NCBI GenBank assembly: GCA_031292375.1
Contig: JARLHF010000023.1
Span: forward strand, 1 to 61,175
Direction of reading: 5' to 3'
Length of the DNA stretch: 61,175 bases
Source of the DNA: Chlamydiales bacterium
Lineage (GTDB): Bacteria > Chlamydiota > Chlamydiia > Chlamydiales > VFKH01
A program made the position numbers and the translations under genes. The notes beneath the pieces were generated by a model, which searched no databases, had not been told where the DNA came from, and saw only the letters and a program-made list of their open reading frames with translations. Shown here piece after piece: positions 8,874 through 18,636 of this stretch. Every line of letters begins with the position of its first letter. Positions within the stretch are counted from its first letter, which is position 1.

Positions 8874-9263
8874 TCTGGGAGGAGAGGGTCTAGTCGCTGT
8901 CCAAGTTTTGCTTGGAGAGAGGAAAGTCCGGACTTCGAAGAAGAGGATACCAGTGAAATGCTGGGGGTCGTAAGGCTACGGAAAGTATAACAGAAAACAT
9001 ACCGCTGTTTATTATTAATGAGCAGATAGGCTGAAAATGCTCGCTTTATGAGTTTGAGCCACCAGAGGGTAACTTCTGGTTTTAAAGTTATAAACCCTAT
9101 CCGAAGCAAGGCCAAACAGGGGCGATAAAGAACTACTCTTCGTAGTATGCCTTGGCAAGGTCGCTTGAGGGATGCAGTGATGTATCTCCTAGACGAATGA
9201 CTGACCGGTTGTGCTTTAAATTAAAGTACAACTTTACAGAATCCGGCTTAAAATCCTCCCATT
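8874..9263 (+). ncRNA. rnpB: RNase P RNA, bacterial type A
   Basis: This is the catalytic RNA that removes the 5' leader of tRNAs. The conserved core is clear: GAGGAAAGTCCGGAC near 8920, ATAACAGAAAACATACCGC near 8990, GAAGCAAGGCCAAACAGGGG around 9103-9122, and the 3' part GACGAATGACTGACCGG then ACAGAATCCGGCTTA. The outer P1 helix pairs TGGGAGGA (8876-8883) with TCCTCCCA (9254-9261). A T run (9262-9267) follows immediately, so the 3' end is likely set by that U tract. Exact ends are uncertain by a few bases. Its protein partner RnpA is not in the window. Confidence 0.95.
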
Positions 9264-9280
9264 TTTTATTAGACTCTTGC

Positions 9281-9336
9281 ATACACAAACAAGTTGAAGA
9301 ATTGTTTGTGTACAATTCTTCAACTTGTTTGTGTAT
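9281..9336. repeat. Perfect 24 bp inverted repeat with 8-base loop (ACACAAACAA family)
   Basis: The arm at 9281-9304 (starting ATACACAAACAAGTTG) is the exact reverse complement of 9313-9336, with TTTGTGTA as the loop. It is the longest member of a dispersed family also seen at 22160, 35727 and 52820. It sits between the ends of rnpB (plus strand) and the small gene on the minus strand, where it could terminate or protect both transcripts. Confidence 0.85.
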
Positions 9337-9339
9337 ATG

Positions 9340-9690
9340 CTAAGCTGGCAAATTATTTAGTTCTAGGTATGCTGCGTTGGCAACTTCTTGAGTAACTGGG
9401 CCTTCTGCAATATGTCCTTCATGAACTGCATGGTTGATTACTTCTTCCATAGCATGTTTGAGTACTTCGGCCTTGTTCTTTACATCAGTATTATTTGCAT
9501 CACTTTGTCCTGCTTCTAGGGCCATTTTCATGAGAGCTTTGAATGTAGTTTGCTCTTGAGGGGATAAGTTAGGGGGAGCTTTTGTTGGAACCTTATAAGT
9601 TACTTTTGACGAATTGGGAGAGGTGGCGGAGGGAGGCGTATAGACGGGTTGAGGGGTATTATCTGGTGAACTAGGGGTTACATCGCTCAT
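9340..9690 (-). CDS. Small hypothetical protein, Pro/Thr/Ser-rich N-terminus
   Basis: The protein has 116 residues and no recognised family. The first 45 residues are low-complexity Pro, Ser and Thr. The rest is a compact, probably helical domain (FKALMKMALEAGQSDAN onward) ending in LELNNLPA. No signal peptide or membrane segment is seen. AAGGAG six bases before ATG 9690 is a strong ribosome site, so the gene is probably real. It stands alone on the minus strand between the ABC-F gene (9750, upstream in the same direction, 59 bases away) and the palindrome after rnpB. A disordered N-terminus of this kind is common among type III secreted chlamydial proteins, but this is only suggestive. Confidence 0.6.
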   Translation of the reverse strand: MSDVTPSSPDNTPQPVYTPPSATSPNSSKVTYKVPTKAPPNLSPQEQTTFKALMKMALEAGQSDANNTDVKNKAEVLKHAMEEVINHAVHEGHIAEGPVTQEVANAAYLELNNLPA

Positions 9691-9749
9691 GAGAGTCTCC
9701 TTATGAAGAAAAATATTTTTTTTACTTATTTTTCTTTATGGCATAGCTC

Positions 9750-11327
9750 TCATTTTTTGGCCATATATTCTTCCAAAGGTCCATCAAAAACATGAATGCC
9801 ATCATTTTCAAAGGCTACAATTTTTGTTGCAACAGTTCCAATAAGATCACGGTCGTGACTTGCTACAACAACAGTTCCCTTATATTCTTCTAGGCCCCAA
9901 GCAAGTGCAGAGACAGCCTCTAGGTCCAGGTGGTTGTTTGGCTCATCTAAAACAATTGTATTATGATCAGAGAGCATCATTCCAGCTAAGATAAGCCTTG
10001 CTGTTTCCCCACCAGAGAGGGTAGATACATTTTTAAAGGCATCTTCTCCACCAAAGAGAAGTTTTCCCATAGCTGAGCGAATGTCTTGGTCGTAGATGCC
10101 CTTTTTTCGCTCACGAAGCCAGTCAAAGCTTGTGATAAGAACTTTTTTGTCGATAAGATCAGAGTGCTCTTGTGGAAAGTAGCAAATTTGTGCTTGATGT
10201 CCTAAGGCAACAGTTCCGCTGTCTGGTGTCAATGCGCCGACAAGCATTTTTAGTAGCGTAGACTTTCCTCTTCCATTAGCTCCGATGACACCAATTTTAT
10301 CACCTTTAGCTACCTCTAAAGAGAAGTTTTTAATTACGTGGTTGGAACCATAGCTTTTAGATAGGTGGGAGGCGTTAAAAACAATTTTTCCAGAAGCCTT
10401 ATCAGACGGAATAAAGCGGATATAGGGGCGTTGAATATTAGATTTTTTGAGGTCCTGAGGTTGTAGACGTGTGATTTCACGAAGACGAGACTGCACTTGA
10501 CTTGCCCTGGTTCCAGCTCCAAATTTAGCGACAAACTCACGCAATTGCGCAATTTTCTTTTCTTTTGATTTAGCATCATCTGCAGCTCTTTCTCGCACCT
10601 GCGTTTTTGTACATACCATTTCGTCGTAGTTGCCAGGATAGATGATGATGGTGTCATAATCGATATCCGCAATATGTGTAGTTACAGAATTTAGGAAGTG
10701 CCGATCGTGGCTTACAACGATGAGAGCGCCTTTGTAGTTGTGTAAAAATTTTTCTAGCCAGCTGATTGATTCTAAGTCGAGGTGGTTTGTGGGCTCATCC
10801 AGAAGTAGGGCTTGTGGTTCACCAAAAAGAGCTTGGCAAAGAAGCACTTTAAACTGTTCGTCAGAGGGTATTTCGCTCATTTTTAGTGCATGTTTTTCTA
10901 GATTAATTCCCATGCCTGTAAGGAGTACTTCCGCGTTAGATTCTGCAGAATAGCCATCTTCTTCAGCAATGATCTCTTCAAGTTCACCAAGGCGCATTCC
11001 AACAGCATCTGTCATTTCAGCTTCATATAAATTATCTCTTTCTTTAAAGGCTTTCCAAAGTCTTTGGTTACCCATCATAACAACATCAATTACAGAAATA
11101 TCCTTGAAATCTTCTATGTTTTGCTTGAGAATACCAACGCGTGCAGGTAGTGTCACAGTTCCACCGCTTGCACTTTCAAGACCCATAATAATTTTAAGAA
11201 GTGTTGACTTACCAGCTCCATTTGGTCCTGTGAGGCCATAACGATTGCCGTCGCTAAAGGTGATGGTTACGTTATCAAAGAGGGTGCGATTTGCAAATTT
11301 TTTGGAGATGCTGTTGAGAGTAATCAT
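9750..11327 (-). CDS. ABC-F family ATPase, YbiT-like
   Basis: This soluble protein has tandem ABC ATPase domains and no membrane domain, so it acts on the ribosome rather than in transport. Walker A motifs are GPNGAGKST (about residue 36) and GANGRGKST (about residue 355). Both Walker B segments end in LDEP.NHLDLE. The second cassette has a normal LSGGE signature. In the first, the signature place reads MSEIPSDEQFKVLLCQALF, without LSGG, which is characteristic of the YbiT subgroup. The length of 525 residues is typical. It matches CT348 by order (next to xerC and rnz). It diverges from xerC with little space between them. Confidence 0.9.
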   Translation of the reverse strand: MITLNSISKKFANRTLFDNVTITFSDGNRYGLTGPNGAGKSTLLKIIMGLESASGGTVTLPARVGILKQNIEDFKDISVIDVVMMGNQRLWKAFKERDNLYEAEMTDAVGMRLGELEEIIAEEDGYSAESNAEVLLTGMGINLEKHALKMSEIPSDEQFKVLLCQALFGEPQALLLDEPTNHLDLESISWLEKFLHNYKGALIVVSHDRHFLNSVTTHIADIDYDTIIIYPGNYDEMVCTKTQVRERAADDAKSKEKKIAQLREFVAKFGAGTRASQVQSRLREITRLQPQDLKKSNIQRPYIRFIPSDKASGKIVFNASHLSKSYGSNHVIKNFSLEVAKGDKIGVIGANGRGKSTLLKMLVGALTPDSGTVALGHQAQICYFPQEHSDLIDKKVLITSFDWLRERKKGIYDQDIRSAMGKLLFGGEDAFKNVSTLSGGETARLILAGMMLSDHNTIVLDEPNNHLDLEAVSALAWGLEEYKGTVVVASHDRDLIGTVATKIVAFENDGIHVFDGPLEEYMAKK

Positions 11328-11393
11328 AAATTAAAACACTTGTTAATATTGAAGTGGGGGCAAGGATACCATAAAAATGAGAGAGATTCAAGG

Positions 11394-12359
11394 ATGTTTA
11401 TTCAGGCAGCGTATAAATTTTTAGAATATTTGCAAGTCGTAAAAAATGGGTCAATACATACGATTAGAAATTATGCAATCGACCTCAACTCTTTAAAAGA
11501 CTACTTAGAGGCAAAAGAGCTGCAATCTGAAAAGATTCGTTATGATCATTCTTATGAAATACGTGATAAGACTTTAGATCGTGTTGATTTTAAGAAGATT
11601 AATAAAAGAGTTTTGCGCTCATTTCTTGCAAGTTTAGTAGAAGCAAGCGCTAACAAGAGGACAGTTGTTCGGCGCATATCTTCGCTGCGTACTTTTTTTA
11701 AATATGCATTTAAAGAAAAGTATATCGAAGAAAACCCTATGGAGGAAATAGATAGTCCAAGACTGGACAAGCGCATACCTTTATTTCTCTCGTATGATCA
11801 AGTAGAAAGGCTCTTTGAACAGCCTAATTTGAGTGAATATTTAGGGTTTCGAGACAGATGTATGATGGAACTTTTTTATAGCTCTGGCCTTAGGGTGAGT
11901 GAACTTGTTGCACTAAACCGGGAGGACTTTGATGCACAAAATTTACTTGTGCGCTTGAAGGGAAAAGGAAAAAAAGAAAGAGTGATTCCTATCACAAAAA
12001 ACGCTGCAGAGTGGATTCTAAACTACCTTAAACATCCAGAGAGGAATAAAAACATAGATGGACATTTAGAAGAGAGCGATGCAAAAGCTGTATTTTTAAA
12101 TAGACTCGGAAAAAGGCTTACAACGCGTTCTGTAGATCGTAAATTTGCAAAGTACCTTATTGCAAGCGGGCTTGTAGGCACCATCACACCTCACACAATA
12201 CGCCATACAATAGCAACACATTGGTTAGAAAATGGTATGGACTTGAAAACTATACAAACGCTTTTGGGTCACAGCTCTCTTGCAACAACAACCATTTATA
12301 CTCACGTGTCAACAAATCTTAAAAAAAGCGTTTATGATAAAGCGCACCCCAGAGCCTAA
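11394..12359 (+). CDS. xerC: Tyrosine recombinase XerC
   Basis: XerC resolves chromosome dimers at dif together with XerD and FtsK. The N-terminal SAM-like domain (residues ~1-100) is followed by the catalytic domain with Arg in SSGLRVSEL, HTIRH, LGHSS and the nucleophile Tyr in TTTIYTHVS. I chose ATG 11394 because GAGAG lies upstream at workable spacing and the family's N-terminus begins about here. A TTG at 11340 would add 18 atypical residues. At ~321 residues it is slightly longer than E. coli XerC, with an insert near residue 45. FtsK is encoded at 32236. The dif site is not seen here. Confidence 0.9.
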   Translation: MFIQAAYKFLEYLQVVKNGSIHTIRNYAIDLNSLKDYLEAKELQSEKIRYDHSYEIRDKTLDRVDFKKINKRVLRSFLASLVEASANKRTVVRRISSLRTFFKYAFKEKYIEENPMEEIDSPRLDKRIPLFLSYDQVERLFEQPNLSEYLGFRDRCMMELFYSSGLRVSELVALNREDFDAQNLLVRLKGKGKKERVIPITKNAAEWILNYLKHPERNKNIDGHLEESDAKAVFLNRLGKRLTTRSVDRKFAKYLIASGLVGTITPHTIRHTIATHWLENGMDLKTIQTLLGHSSLATTTIYTHVSTNLKKSVYDKAHPRA

Positions 12360-12368
12360 AGAACTTTT

Positions 12369-13277
12369 TTAAGTTTTGGGGAAGAGGAAGACTTTTAAAT
12401 CTTTTGCAACATCGCTGTTTGGGAAGATAGCCCTTGCTTCATTTAAAAAGCCTTCTAGTGATTGATAACGCGCTGAAAAGTGGGTGAGGATAAGCTTGTT
12501 GACATGTGCTTCTTTTGCTATTTGAGCTGCTTCCTTTGCGGTTAGATGGAAGTGTTTATGCGCAAGTTCTTTATGCTCTTCTAGATAGGTGCTTTCACAG
12601 AGAAGGATTTTTGCGTTTTTTGCAATTTCAATTGCATTTTTGCAATAACGGGTATCAATGACCACTGCGATGGAGTCACCAGGTCGTATATGACTGACAT
12701 CGTCTATATGGACTGTTTTTCCAGCAATTTCTAGATGGCCTTTTGCTTCTAATTGCTTGATATTAGGTCCAAAGACGCCTTGTTCTTTTAAAGCTTCTTC
12801 TGAAAATTTACGTGTGTCTTTTTCGGTGATACGCCAGCCAATATTGTCAGTACCATGCTGCAAAAATGCAGCCTCTATTTTGAAGTTGCCATCATCGTGT
12901 ACAAGCCCAGGTGAGGACACAGGATGTTCTATGACGTGGATGGTTTCATGATAGATGGTGCCATAGCGAAGTCTATCGAAATATTTTTTTCCACTCTCTG
13001 GATAGTAACAGTGGATAGGATGAGTGACCTTATCTAGGTTTAAACGCATGAGCATAGAGCCAAGACCCAAGCAATGATCGCCATGAAAATGGGAGATAAA
13101 AATGCGATTGACAACAGGAGGTGCTACGTTTGCAAAAATAAATTGACGCTGCGTACCTTCTCCTGGGTCAAAAAGAAACCCTTCATCGTTCCAGCGGACA
13201 AGGTAAGCTCCATGATTGCGAAAGCGTGTTGGTTGCTGACTAGAAGATCCAAGGATGATTAAATCACGAACGCTCAT
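12369..13277 (-). CDS. rnz: Ribonuclease Z
   Basis: This metallo-beta-lactamase-fold endonuclease trims tRNA 3' ends. It is needed here because the tRNA in this window does not encode CCA. The metal motif [10 protein letters not shown] and the downstream LTHFSARY are present, as in ElaC/RNase Z proteins. The start at ATG 13277 ([18 protein letters not shown]) fits the family N-terminus and has AGG upstream. In-frame sequence up to 13379 would add 34 basic residues and looks non-homologous. It converges on xerC with 9 bases between the stops. By order it corresponds to CT346. Confidence 0.9.
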   Translation of the reverse strand: MSVRDLIILGSSSQQPTRFRNHGAYLVRWNDEGFLFDPGEGTQRQFIFANVAPPVVNRIFISHFHGDHCLGLGSMLMRLNLDKVTHPIHCYYPESGKKYFDRLRYGTIYHETIHVIEHPVSSPGLVHDDGNFKIEAAFLQHGTDNIGWRITEKDTRKFSEEALKEQGVFGPNIKQLEAKGHLEIAGKTVHIDDVSHIRPGDSIAVVIDTRYCKNAIEIAKNAKILLCESTYLEEHKELAHKHFHLTAKEAAQIAKEAHVNKLILTHFSARYQSLEGFLNEARAIFPNSDVAKDLKVFLFPKT

Positions 13278-13422
13278 AATAACCTGAGTTTTGGGTTTAA
13301 ATTGCTCAATCTTAGGGATCTTCTGGCAACTTTTCAATCTTTTTTGCTGGTTTGTAGTTTTTGAATATGGACTTTGCAAAAATGAAGAGGTTCGCCATTG
13401 TAGCCGATTTTATGGATCTTGT

Positions 13423-14349
13423 CTAATGAATGTCCATAGTGATGCGGACATTTTTTTCTCTAAATTTTTCAAGGCTTGCTTCTGTAACATGAGTACAGCC
13501 AATAAGGTGGAGTTGTTCAAGGCGTGCTGCATTGAGCGGTAGAAGGGCAACGTCTGTAACTTCTGGACAGCCTGATAAATTTAGGGAGATAAAAGGAATT
13601 GTGTGTAAATGAGAGAGGCCTTGAAAAGTAATCGTATGGCATTCGATTAGTGATAAATGCTCTAGGGGCAAGTTTTTGAGGTGTTCTAAGCCATTATCGG
13701 AGATGCGATCACATTTTGTAAGAGTAAGATGCGTTAGTTTGTTGAATTGTTTTAAGTAAATAAGGCCTTCATTGGACAGATGGCGACATTCTGCACAATT
13801 GAGCTTTTGAAGGTTTATGGCATTTCTTAGGTGAAAGAGTGTTTGGTTGGTGATTTTCTTGCATCCGCTAAGATGTAATTCATGCAGATGTTCTGTTTTT
13901 AGATAAGCAATACCCTCATCACTGATTTCTTCGCATCCCGTTAAAGAGAGCTGTCTAAAAGGAATGTGTCTTAGATGATAAAGACCCTTGTTTGTAATTT
14001 GTTTACAATTTGTAAGAGTAAGATAGCGAAGGGGTAGACTGCTAAGTGCGATAAGTGCATCGTCTGTAATATTTTTACACCCAGACAGGTCTAATTTTCG
14101 AATATTTAAACCTTTTAGGTGATAAAGGCTTGTGTCTGTGATCGAGTCGCATCCAAACAAATCTACTTTTTTGAGATAAATCAAACCTTTTAAAAGAGAG
14201 ATATGTTCATCATTTATCCAAGAACAGTTAAGAGCACAGAATGTCTTGAGATATAAAATGTTTTTTAATATTTCATTAAGCTCGGATACAGAAAGGGGGT
14301 TGCTTTGCTTAAGGCTTAAAAAAGTAGTTTCTTTGTTAGATGAGCGCAT
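13423..14349 (-). CDS. Cysteine-containing leucine-rich-repeat protein
   Basis: The protein has 308 residues made almost wholly of about ten LRRs of 22-25 residues with the pattern L..L.L.GC..ITD.GL..L (for example LTLTNCKQITNKGLYHLRHI). This is the LRR-CC type found in eukaryotic F-box proteins such as AMN1. There is no signal peptide or membrane segment. A short N-terminal cap (residues 1-30) may hold a type III secretion signal, which is unproven. No F-box is recognisable at the N-terminus. It lies between rnz and the rhomboid gene on the minus strand, inside otherwise conserved backbone, so it looks like an insertion. A role as a host-directed effector is an inference from the eukaryote-like repeat type. 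Confidence 0.8.
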   Translation of the reverse strand: MRSSNKETTFLSLKQSNPLSVSELNEILKNILYLKTFCALNCSWINDEHISLLKGLIYLKKVDLFGCDSITDTSLYHLKGLNIRKLDLSGCKNITDDALIALSSLPLRYLTLTNCKQITNKGLYHLRHIPFRQLSLTGCEEISDEGIAYLKTEHLHELHLSGCKKITNQTLFHLRNAINLQKLNCAECRHLSNEGLIYLKQFNKLTHLTLTKCDRISDNGLEHLKNLPLEHLSLIECHTITFQGLSHLHTIPFISLNLSGCPEVTDVALLPLNAARLEQLHLIGCTHVTEASLEKFREKNVRITMDIH

Positions 14350-14415
14350 AAGTGTTTTCCCTTACAAGTTTTATTCATTGTATAGAAATTATTTTACTTA
14401 TGTCAACTTAAAATT

Positions 14416-15552
14416 TTATAATTGATGATTGCGATGGGGAATATGTTTTGCAAAAAACTTAAAGGATCCAAGAAACATGCCAAAAAGTCCGCCTGTGATA
14501 TGAGCAGTATTGGCAATCCCTGGAGAGATGGAGGATTTTCCAAATAATTGTAGAAAGAAAGAGACAAGCTCTAAACTAAACATTCCAAGCACATAGATGG
14601 CAAGAAAAAGAAAGGTAGAGGAGTGTAACAGATAGCCTTCCCAGGGAGCTTTTTTTCTTCGCATCCAGATAAATCCTGCCATAGCACATACAATGCCAGA
14701 AAGACCTAAGAAATTTGGGCCGCTTATAAAATATTCACATGTATTTGAAAATATTCCCGAAAGGAGAATAAAAATGCCTGTTTTAATGGCATTGATTTTT
14801 TTTTCTATTTGATAGCCCAGTATAACAATCCACATTACATTGAATAGAATATGGAGTAAATTGCCATGTAATAAACAGGGGGTAAAGGCGCGCCACCATT
14901 CGCCTTGTTGAATTTTTTCAAACCAAGGGCCATGATAGGCAAGACTTATTTCTTTTTGCTGAGAACTTATAATAAATTCATCATAGAGGCCTTTCCAATA
15001 AGGTGTTGTTTGGAATTGTTTTATTAGTTCTTGCAATTTAGGATCTGTTGTTTTTTTGCTTTGGATCTCTTCTGGAGTATAGAGCTTAGTAATTTCATCG
15101 CCGATTTCATAGGCTTTGGGATAATCATAAAGTAGATCTTTCATGATAGGGGGGGCATAGGCCATAGGAAAAAGTTGCTTTTCTATCTCTTTGGGAGGAG
15201 TAGGTGTTGTCCATTCTTCATAGAGGAAAATAAAAGCAGAAAGCACGATGAGTAGTGTTGTGAGCGGCGTTGCAAACTGTCTTTTGATTGGGGGTTGTTT
15301 TTTTATGAGAAGAGGATCTGTGTTGGTAACAACAAGCTGTTCTGGTGGATCAAAGAAAGTATTTTTTGGGTTAGTGGTAAATTCTTGATGCCATTTTTTT
15401 GCAACGTCTACTTGGTCCTCATTGTGTACCCAAATTAGAAACTTTTCTTGTTCACTATTTTTTTCTATCTCATTTGCGATATTTTCTCTTTGAAGAAATG
15501 AAGAGAATTTTTCTGCATGTTCTAAAGTTTCAAGAGGGCCAATTAATCGCAT
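14416..15552 (-). CDS. Rhomboid-family intramembrane serine protease (GlpG-like)
   Basis: Rhomboids cleave membrane proteins within the bilayer. The first ~90 residues form a soluble N-domain like that of GlpG (MRLIGPLETLEHAEKFSSFL), then there is one membrane helix, a long ~110-residue loop, and a helical bundle. The catalytic Ser is in LGLSGIVCAMAGF (about residue 285) and the His in TAHITGGLFG (about residue 347). HGNLLHILFN supplies the conserved HxxxHxxFN of helix 2. Residues ~125-210, between the first helix and the core, are a larger insert than in E. coli GlpG. The gene overlaps the upstream nucleotidyltransferase by 10 bases, implying an operon with rfaE2 and lon. Confidence 0.85.
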   Translation of the reverse strand: MRLIGPLETLEHAEKFSSFLQRENIANEIEKNSEQEKFLIWVHNEDQVDVAKKWHQEFTTNPKNTFFDPPEQLVVTNTDPLLIKKQPPIKRQFATPLTTLLIVLSAFIFLYEEWTTPTPPKEIEKQLFPMAYAPPIMKDLLYDYPKAYEIGDEITKLYTPEEIQSKKTTDPKLQELIKQFQTTPYWKGLYDEFIISSQQKEISLAYHGPWFEKIQQGEWWRAFTPCLLHGNLLHILFNVMWIVILGYQIEKKINAIKTGIFILLSGIFSNTCEYFISGPNFLGLSGIVCAMAGFIWMRRKKAPWEGYLLHSSTFLFLAIYVLGMFSLELVSFFLQLFGKSSISPGIANTAHITGGLFGMFLGSFKFFAKHIPHRNHQL

Positions 15553-16067
15553 GATGCTCTGATTTTTTTAAGGATAATAGAGGTGGAAAGTCCTGGAACA
15601 AGTTGGACGATATGTATTTTGCCTCCAAAGGAAGCTACAGTTTCTGCTTCAATACAATCTTTTCCCCAGTCAGCCCCATTGACATGGATATCTGGGCGGA
15701 TTTTTTTAAGAAGAGCTCTTGGATCTGTTTCATCAAACCATGTGACATAATCAACAAATTGTAGAGCGCTCATCATCTGAAGTCTATAATCAAGAGGGAT
15801 AATGGGTCTATGAGAGCTTTTGTATTTTTTGATGGAGCTATCTGTATTGAGAGCAACAATGAGAACATCTGCAACAGTGGATGCTTCATAGATAATTTGC
15901 AGGTGACCTGCATGCAGTAGGTCAAAAGAGCCATTGAGCGTGCCAATAGTTTTTTTTTGCGCGCGCAGTTCTTGAACTTTTGCTTCAATAATTGCAGGGT
16001 CAATCAATTTAGTGCGAAAGAACGCTGTAAAAGTATCACGAAAAGGTGTTAGATTTTCTTTTGTCAT
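15543..16067 (-). CDS. Cytidylyltransferase-fold enzyme, RfaE2/HldE C-domain-like
   Basis: This small nucleotidyltransferase (174 residues) has the HxGH motif in GSFDLLHAGHLQII and the second motif near the C-terminus (GLSTSIILKKI, in place of the ISTT of relatives). It is most similar in pattern to the adenylyltransferase half of HldE, which makes ADP-activated heptose for LPS, but other substrates are possible for this fold. It lacks the kinase half. The gene overlaps lon by 4 bases and the rhomboid gene by 10, so the three are almost certainly cotranscribed in the order lon, rfaE2-like, rhomboid. Confidence 0.75.
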   Translation of the reverse strand: MTKENLTPFRDTFTAFFRTKLIDPAIIEAKVQELRAQKKTIGTLNGSFDLLHAGHLQIIYEASTVADVLIVALNTDSSIKKYKSSHRPIIPLDYRLQMMSALQFVDYVTWFDETDPRALLKKIRPDIHVNGADWGKDCIEAETVASFGGKIHIVQLVPGLSTSIILKKIRASCD

Positions 16068-18541
16068 AAAACATTTTTATACTTTTTTTTCTTTGCTGTA
16101 AAGGCCAGAGCAAAGACTTCATCATATTCTTCAACAAAATGTACTTTAATATCGCGTTTGATGTAATCGGGAAGCTCTTCGTAGTCTCTTAGGTTTTCTT
16201 TTGGAAAAATAAGGGTTTTGAGGCGAGATCTTCTTGCTGCGATTAATTTTTCTTTGATTCCACCAACTGGCAACACCTTTCCCGTAAGCGTGATTTCACC
16301 TGTCATACCAAGCTCTTCGGTAACAGGCTCTTGACGCAATAGTGAGAGAAGCGCTGTAACCATGGTAACACCTGCAGAAGGCCCATCTTTTGGAGTTGCA
16401 CCTTCTGGAATATGGATGTGTACGGAGGTTTTTTTGAAAAAAGCAGTGCCAGGTGCATATTTTTCTGATTTGCTAAAAAGGTAGCTCCAAGCAATTTGTG
16501 AAGACTCCTTCATGACATCACCTGCTTGTCCAGTAAGCTTCATCTCCGTTTTATCTGAGGGAACACATATAGCTTCAATATAAAGAGTTGCTCCTCCCAT
16601 AGATGTCCATGCAAGACCGTTGCATACGCCAACGGGGTTTGTTTTATAGAAGCGATCCGATGTGAATACAGGCTTGCCTATGTATTTTGCTAAATTGTCG
16701 GGAGTTAGCTTATAGAGCTCTTTTTCTTTTTTGTCTTCTTCTTGACGTACAATTTTAAGGGCTACTTTTCGCAAGATTTTTTTAATGTAATTTTCGAGGC
16801 TTCTAACGCCCGCTTCTCTTGCATAACCATTGATGATTGCAGCTGTTGCTTCCTTTGTAAAAGACACCTGATTTGCCTTTAGCCCCATGCTTTTTCTATT
16901 TCTTGGGATGAGATAGCGGTTGGCAATTTGGATTTTTTCTTCGAGTATGTATCCAGAAAGGCGTAGTATATCCATACGGTCTTTTAAGGGCTCTGGTATT
17001 GTATCTAGCACGTTTGCTGTAACGATAAATAATACATTGGAAAGATCACAGCGTACGTCTAGATAGTGGTCTAAAAACTCTTTGTTTTGTTCTGGATCTA
17101 AAACTTCTAAAAGAGCAGAAGCAGGATCTCCTTGGTAGCTCGAGCCTATTTTGTCGACTTCGTCGAGCATGATGACAGGATTGGATGTCTCTGTGAACTT
17201 GAGCGCTTGAATGAGTTTACCAGGCATGGCACCTATATAGGTTCTTCTGTGACCCTTGATTTCAGCTTCATCACGCATTCCACCAACAGAAAATCTATAA
17301 AATTTTCTATCCAGTGCTCTTGCAATGCTTTTTCCAATGCTTGTCTTACCAACACCTGGAGGTCCGACTAAACAAATGATGCTTCCTTTAACGCCGCCAG
17401 AGAGTTTTCCTACGCTGATAAACTCTAATATACGCTCTTTAATATCTTCTAAGCCATAATGATCTTCTGCAAGGATATGTTCTGCTTTTTTTAAGTCGTG
17501 GCATTCTTTGCTAAAAACGCCCCAAGGCACTATTGTAAGCCAGTCTAAATAGTTCCTGCAGACAGAGTATTCAGGAGAGATGGTTTCTAAAGCATTGAGC
17601 TTTTCCATTTCCTCTTTGATGGTTTTAAGAACATCTGGAGGAATGGTTCTTACTTTAAGGCGCTCTTCAAATTTCTCTAAGTCACATGCTTTATCGTCTT
17701 TCTCAATGCCAAGTTCTTTTTTGATTGTTTTGAGCTGCTCTCTTAAAAAGAACTCTTTTTGTGTTTTAGAGATCATCCCTTCAATTTTTTGATTGATGCT
17801 ATTTTGTAGTCTACTTAAGTCTAGCTCTTTTTTGAGTAAAAGAAGTGCTTTATCGATGCGTTTTTCTACATCGAAAGTTTCAAGCACGTCCTGTAACTCT
17901 TCTCTACTTGCAGTAGTTAGGGCCACTGCAAAGTCTGCAAGCTTTCCAGGTTCTGTAAAATCAGAGTGTCCAAGAAATATTTGAAGCTCTTCTTTAAAGA
18001 GAGGGTTTAATTTTAAAAGTTCTTTAATGGTTGTAACAATACTGATACTGTAGGCTTTAAGCTCTTCCGAGCTTACAGCTTTGTCTTCATGGTAGATGGG
18101 TACTGCCATGAGATATTTAGATTTTTTGACAGGTTTTGCTACAGTAAAGCGCTTTTCAACGTTGACAATAACCTGAGCGCCTCCCTGCTCCATAGGGATG
18201 ATACGTAAAATTCTTGCCACTACACCTACTTTGTGAAGGTCATCAAAAGTGAGGTTAAAGGCACTTATGTCTTCTTTTTTTGTGAGCATCAGTCCTATGT
18301 ATTTATGCTCTGAATTAGCTACAAGTTTTAAGACTTCGTAATAGGGGCCAGGTTCTATGACGATGGGAGCTGCCATCCCTGGAAAAAAGGGGCGTTTACT
18401 GAGAGATACGACATAAAGCTTGTTTGGAGGAAGAGAAGATTTTGATCCATGTTGATGTGTCTCTTCAATGGCATCGAGAACAGCTTCTTCTAAACTGCTT
18501 ATATCCATAGAATTTTCGTCGTCTGGTAGTTGATTGTCCAA
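16064..18541 (-). CDS. lon: ATP-dependent protease Lon
   Basis: This cytosolic AAA+ protease degrades misfolded and regulatory proteins. The N-terminal substrate domain (about residues 40-250) leads into the AAA module with Walker A GPPGVGKTS near residue 392, then the protease domain with the Ser of GPSAGVTM (about 722) and the Lys of GGIKEKLIAARR (about 765). At 825 residues it is of ordinary bacterial length. The C-terminus ends in a basic run (FTAKKKKYKNVL). By order it is CT344. It leads a three-gene overlap chain. The ~95 bases before it separate it from the divergent HD gene. Confidence 0.95.
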   Translation of the reverse strand: MDNQLPDDENSMDISSLEEAVLDAIEETHQHGSKSSLPPNKLYVVSLSKRPFFPGMAAPIVIEPGPYYEVLKLVANSEHKYIGLMLTKKEDISAFNLTFDDLHKVGVVARILRIIPMEQGGAQVIVNVEKRFTVAKPVKKSKYLMAVPIYHEDKAVSSEELKAYSISIVTTIKELLKLNPLFKEELQIFLGHSDFTEPGKLADFAVALTTASREELQDVLETFDVEKRIDKALLLLKKELDLSRLQNSINQKIEGMISKTQKEFFLREQLKTIKKELGIEKDDKACDLEKFEERLKVRTIPPDVLKTIKEEMEKLNALETISPEYSVCRNYLDWLTIVPWGVFSKECHDLKKAEHILAEDHYGLEDIKERILEFISVGKLSGGVKGSIICLVGPPGVGKTSIGKSIARALDRKFYRFSVGGMRDEAEIKGHRRTYIGAMPGKLIQALKFTETSNPVIMLDEVDKIGSSYQGDPASALLEVLDPEQNKEFLDHYLDVRCDLSNVLFIVTANVLDTIPEPLKDRMDILRLSGYILEEKIQIANRYLIPRNRKSMGLKANQVSFTKEATAAIINGYAREAGVRSLENYIKKILRKVALKIVRQEEDKKEKELYKLTPDNLAKYIGKPVFTSDRFYKTNPVGVCNGLAWTSMGGATLYIEAICVPSDKTEMKLTGQAGDVMKESSQIAWSYLFSKSEKYAPGTAFFKKTSVHIHIPEGATPKDGPSAGVTMVTALLSLLRQEPVTEELGMTGEITLTGKVLPVGGIKEKLIAARRSRLKTLIFPKENLRDYEELPDYIKRDIKVHFVEEYDEVFALAFTAKKKKYKNVL

Positions 18542-18636
18542 AATAAATCCTTATATAAAAACAGATACAATTTGACTCTAAAAAGAACAACAGTCTAGCA
18601 TATCCCCATTAAAATATTCAATCTAGCTGTTGTGTA

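Noticed and set aside
9750-11327. Inactivated first ABC cassette (missing LSGG)
   Set aside because: The altered signature is normal for the YbiT subgroup of ABC-F proteins, so it is not evidence of decay.
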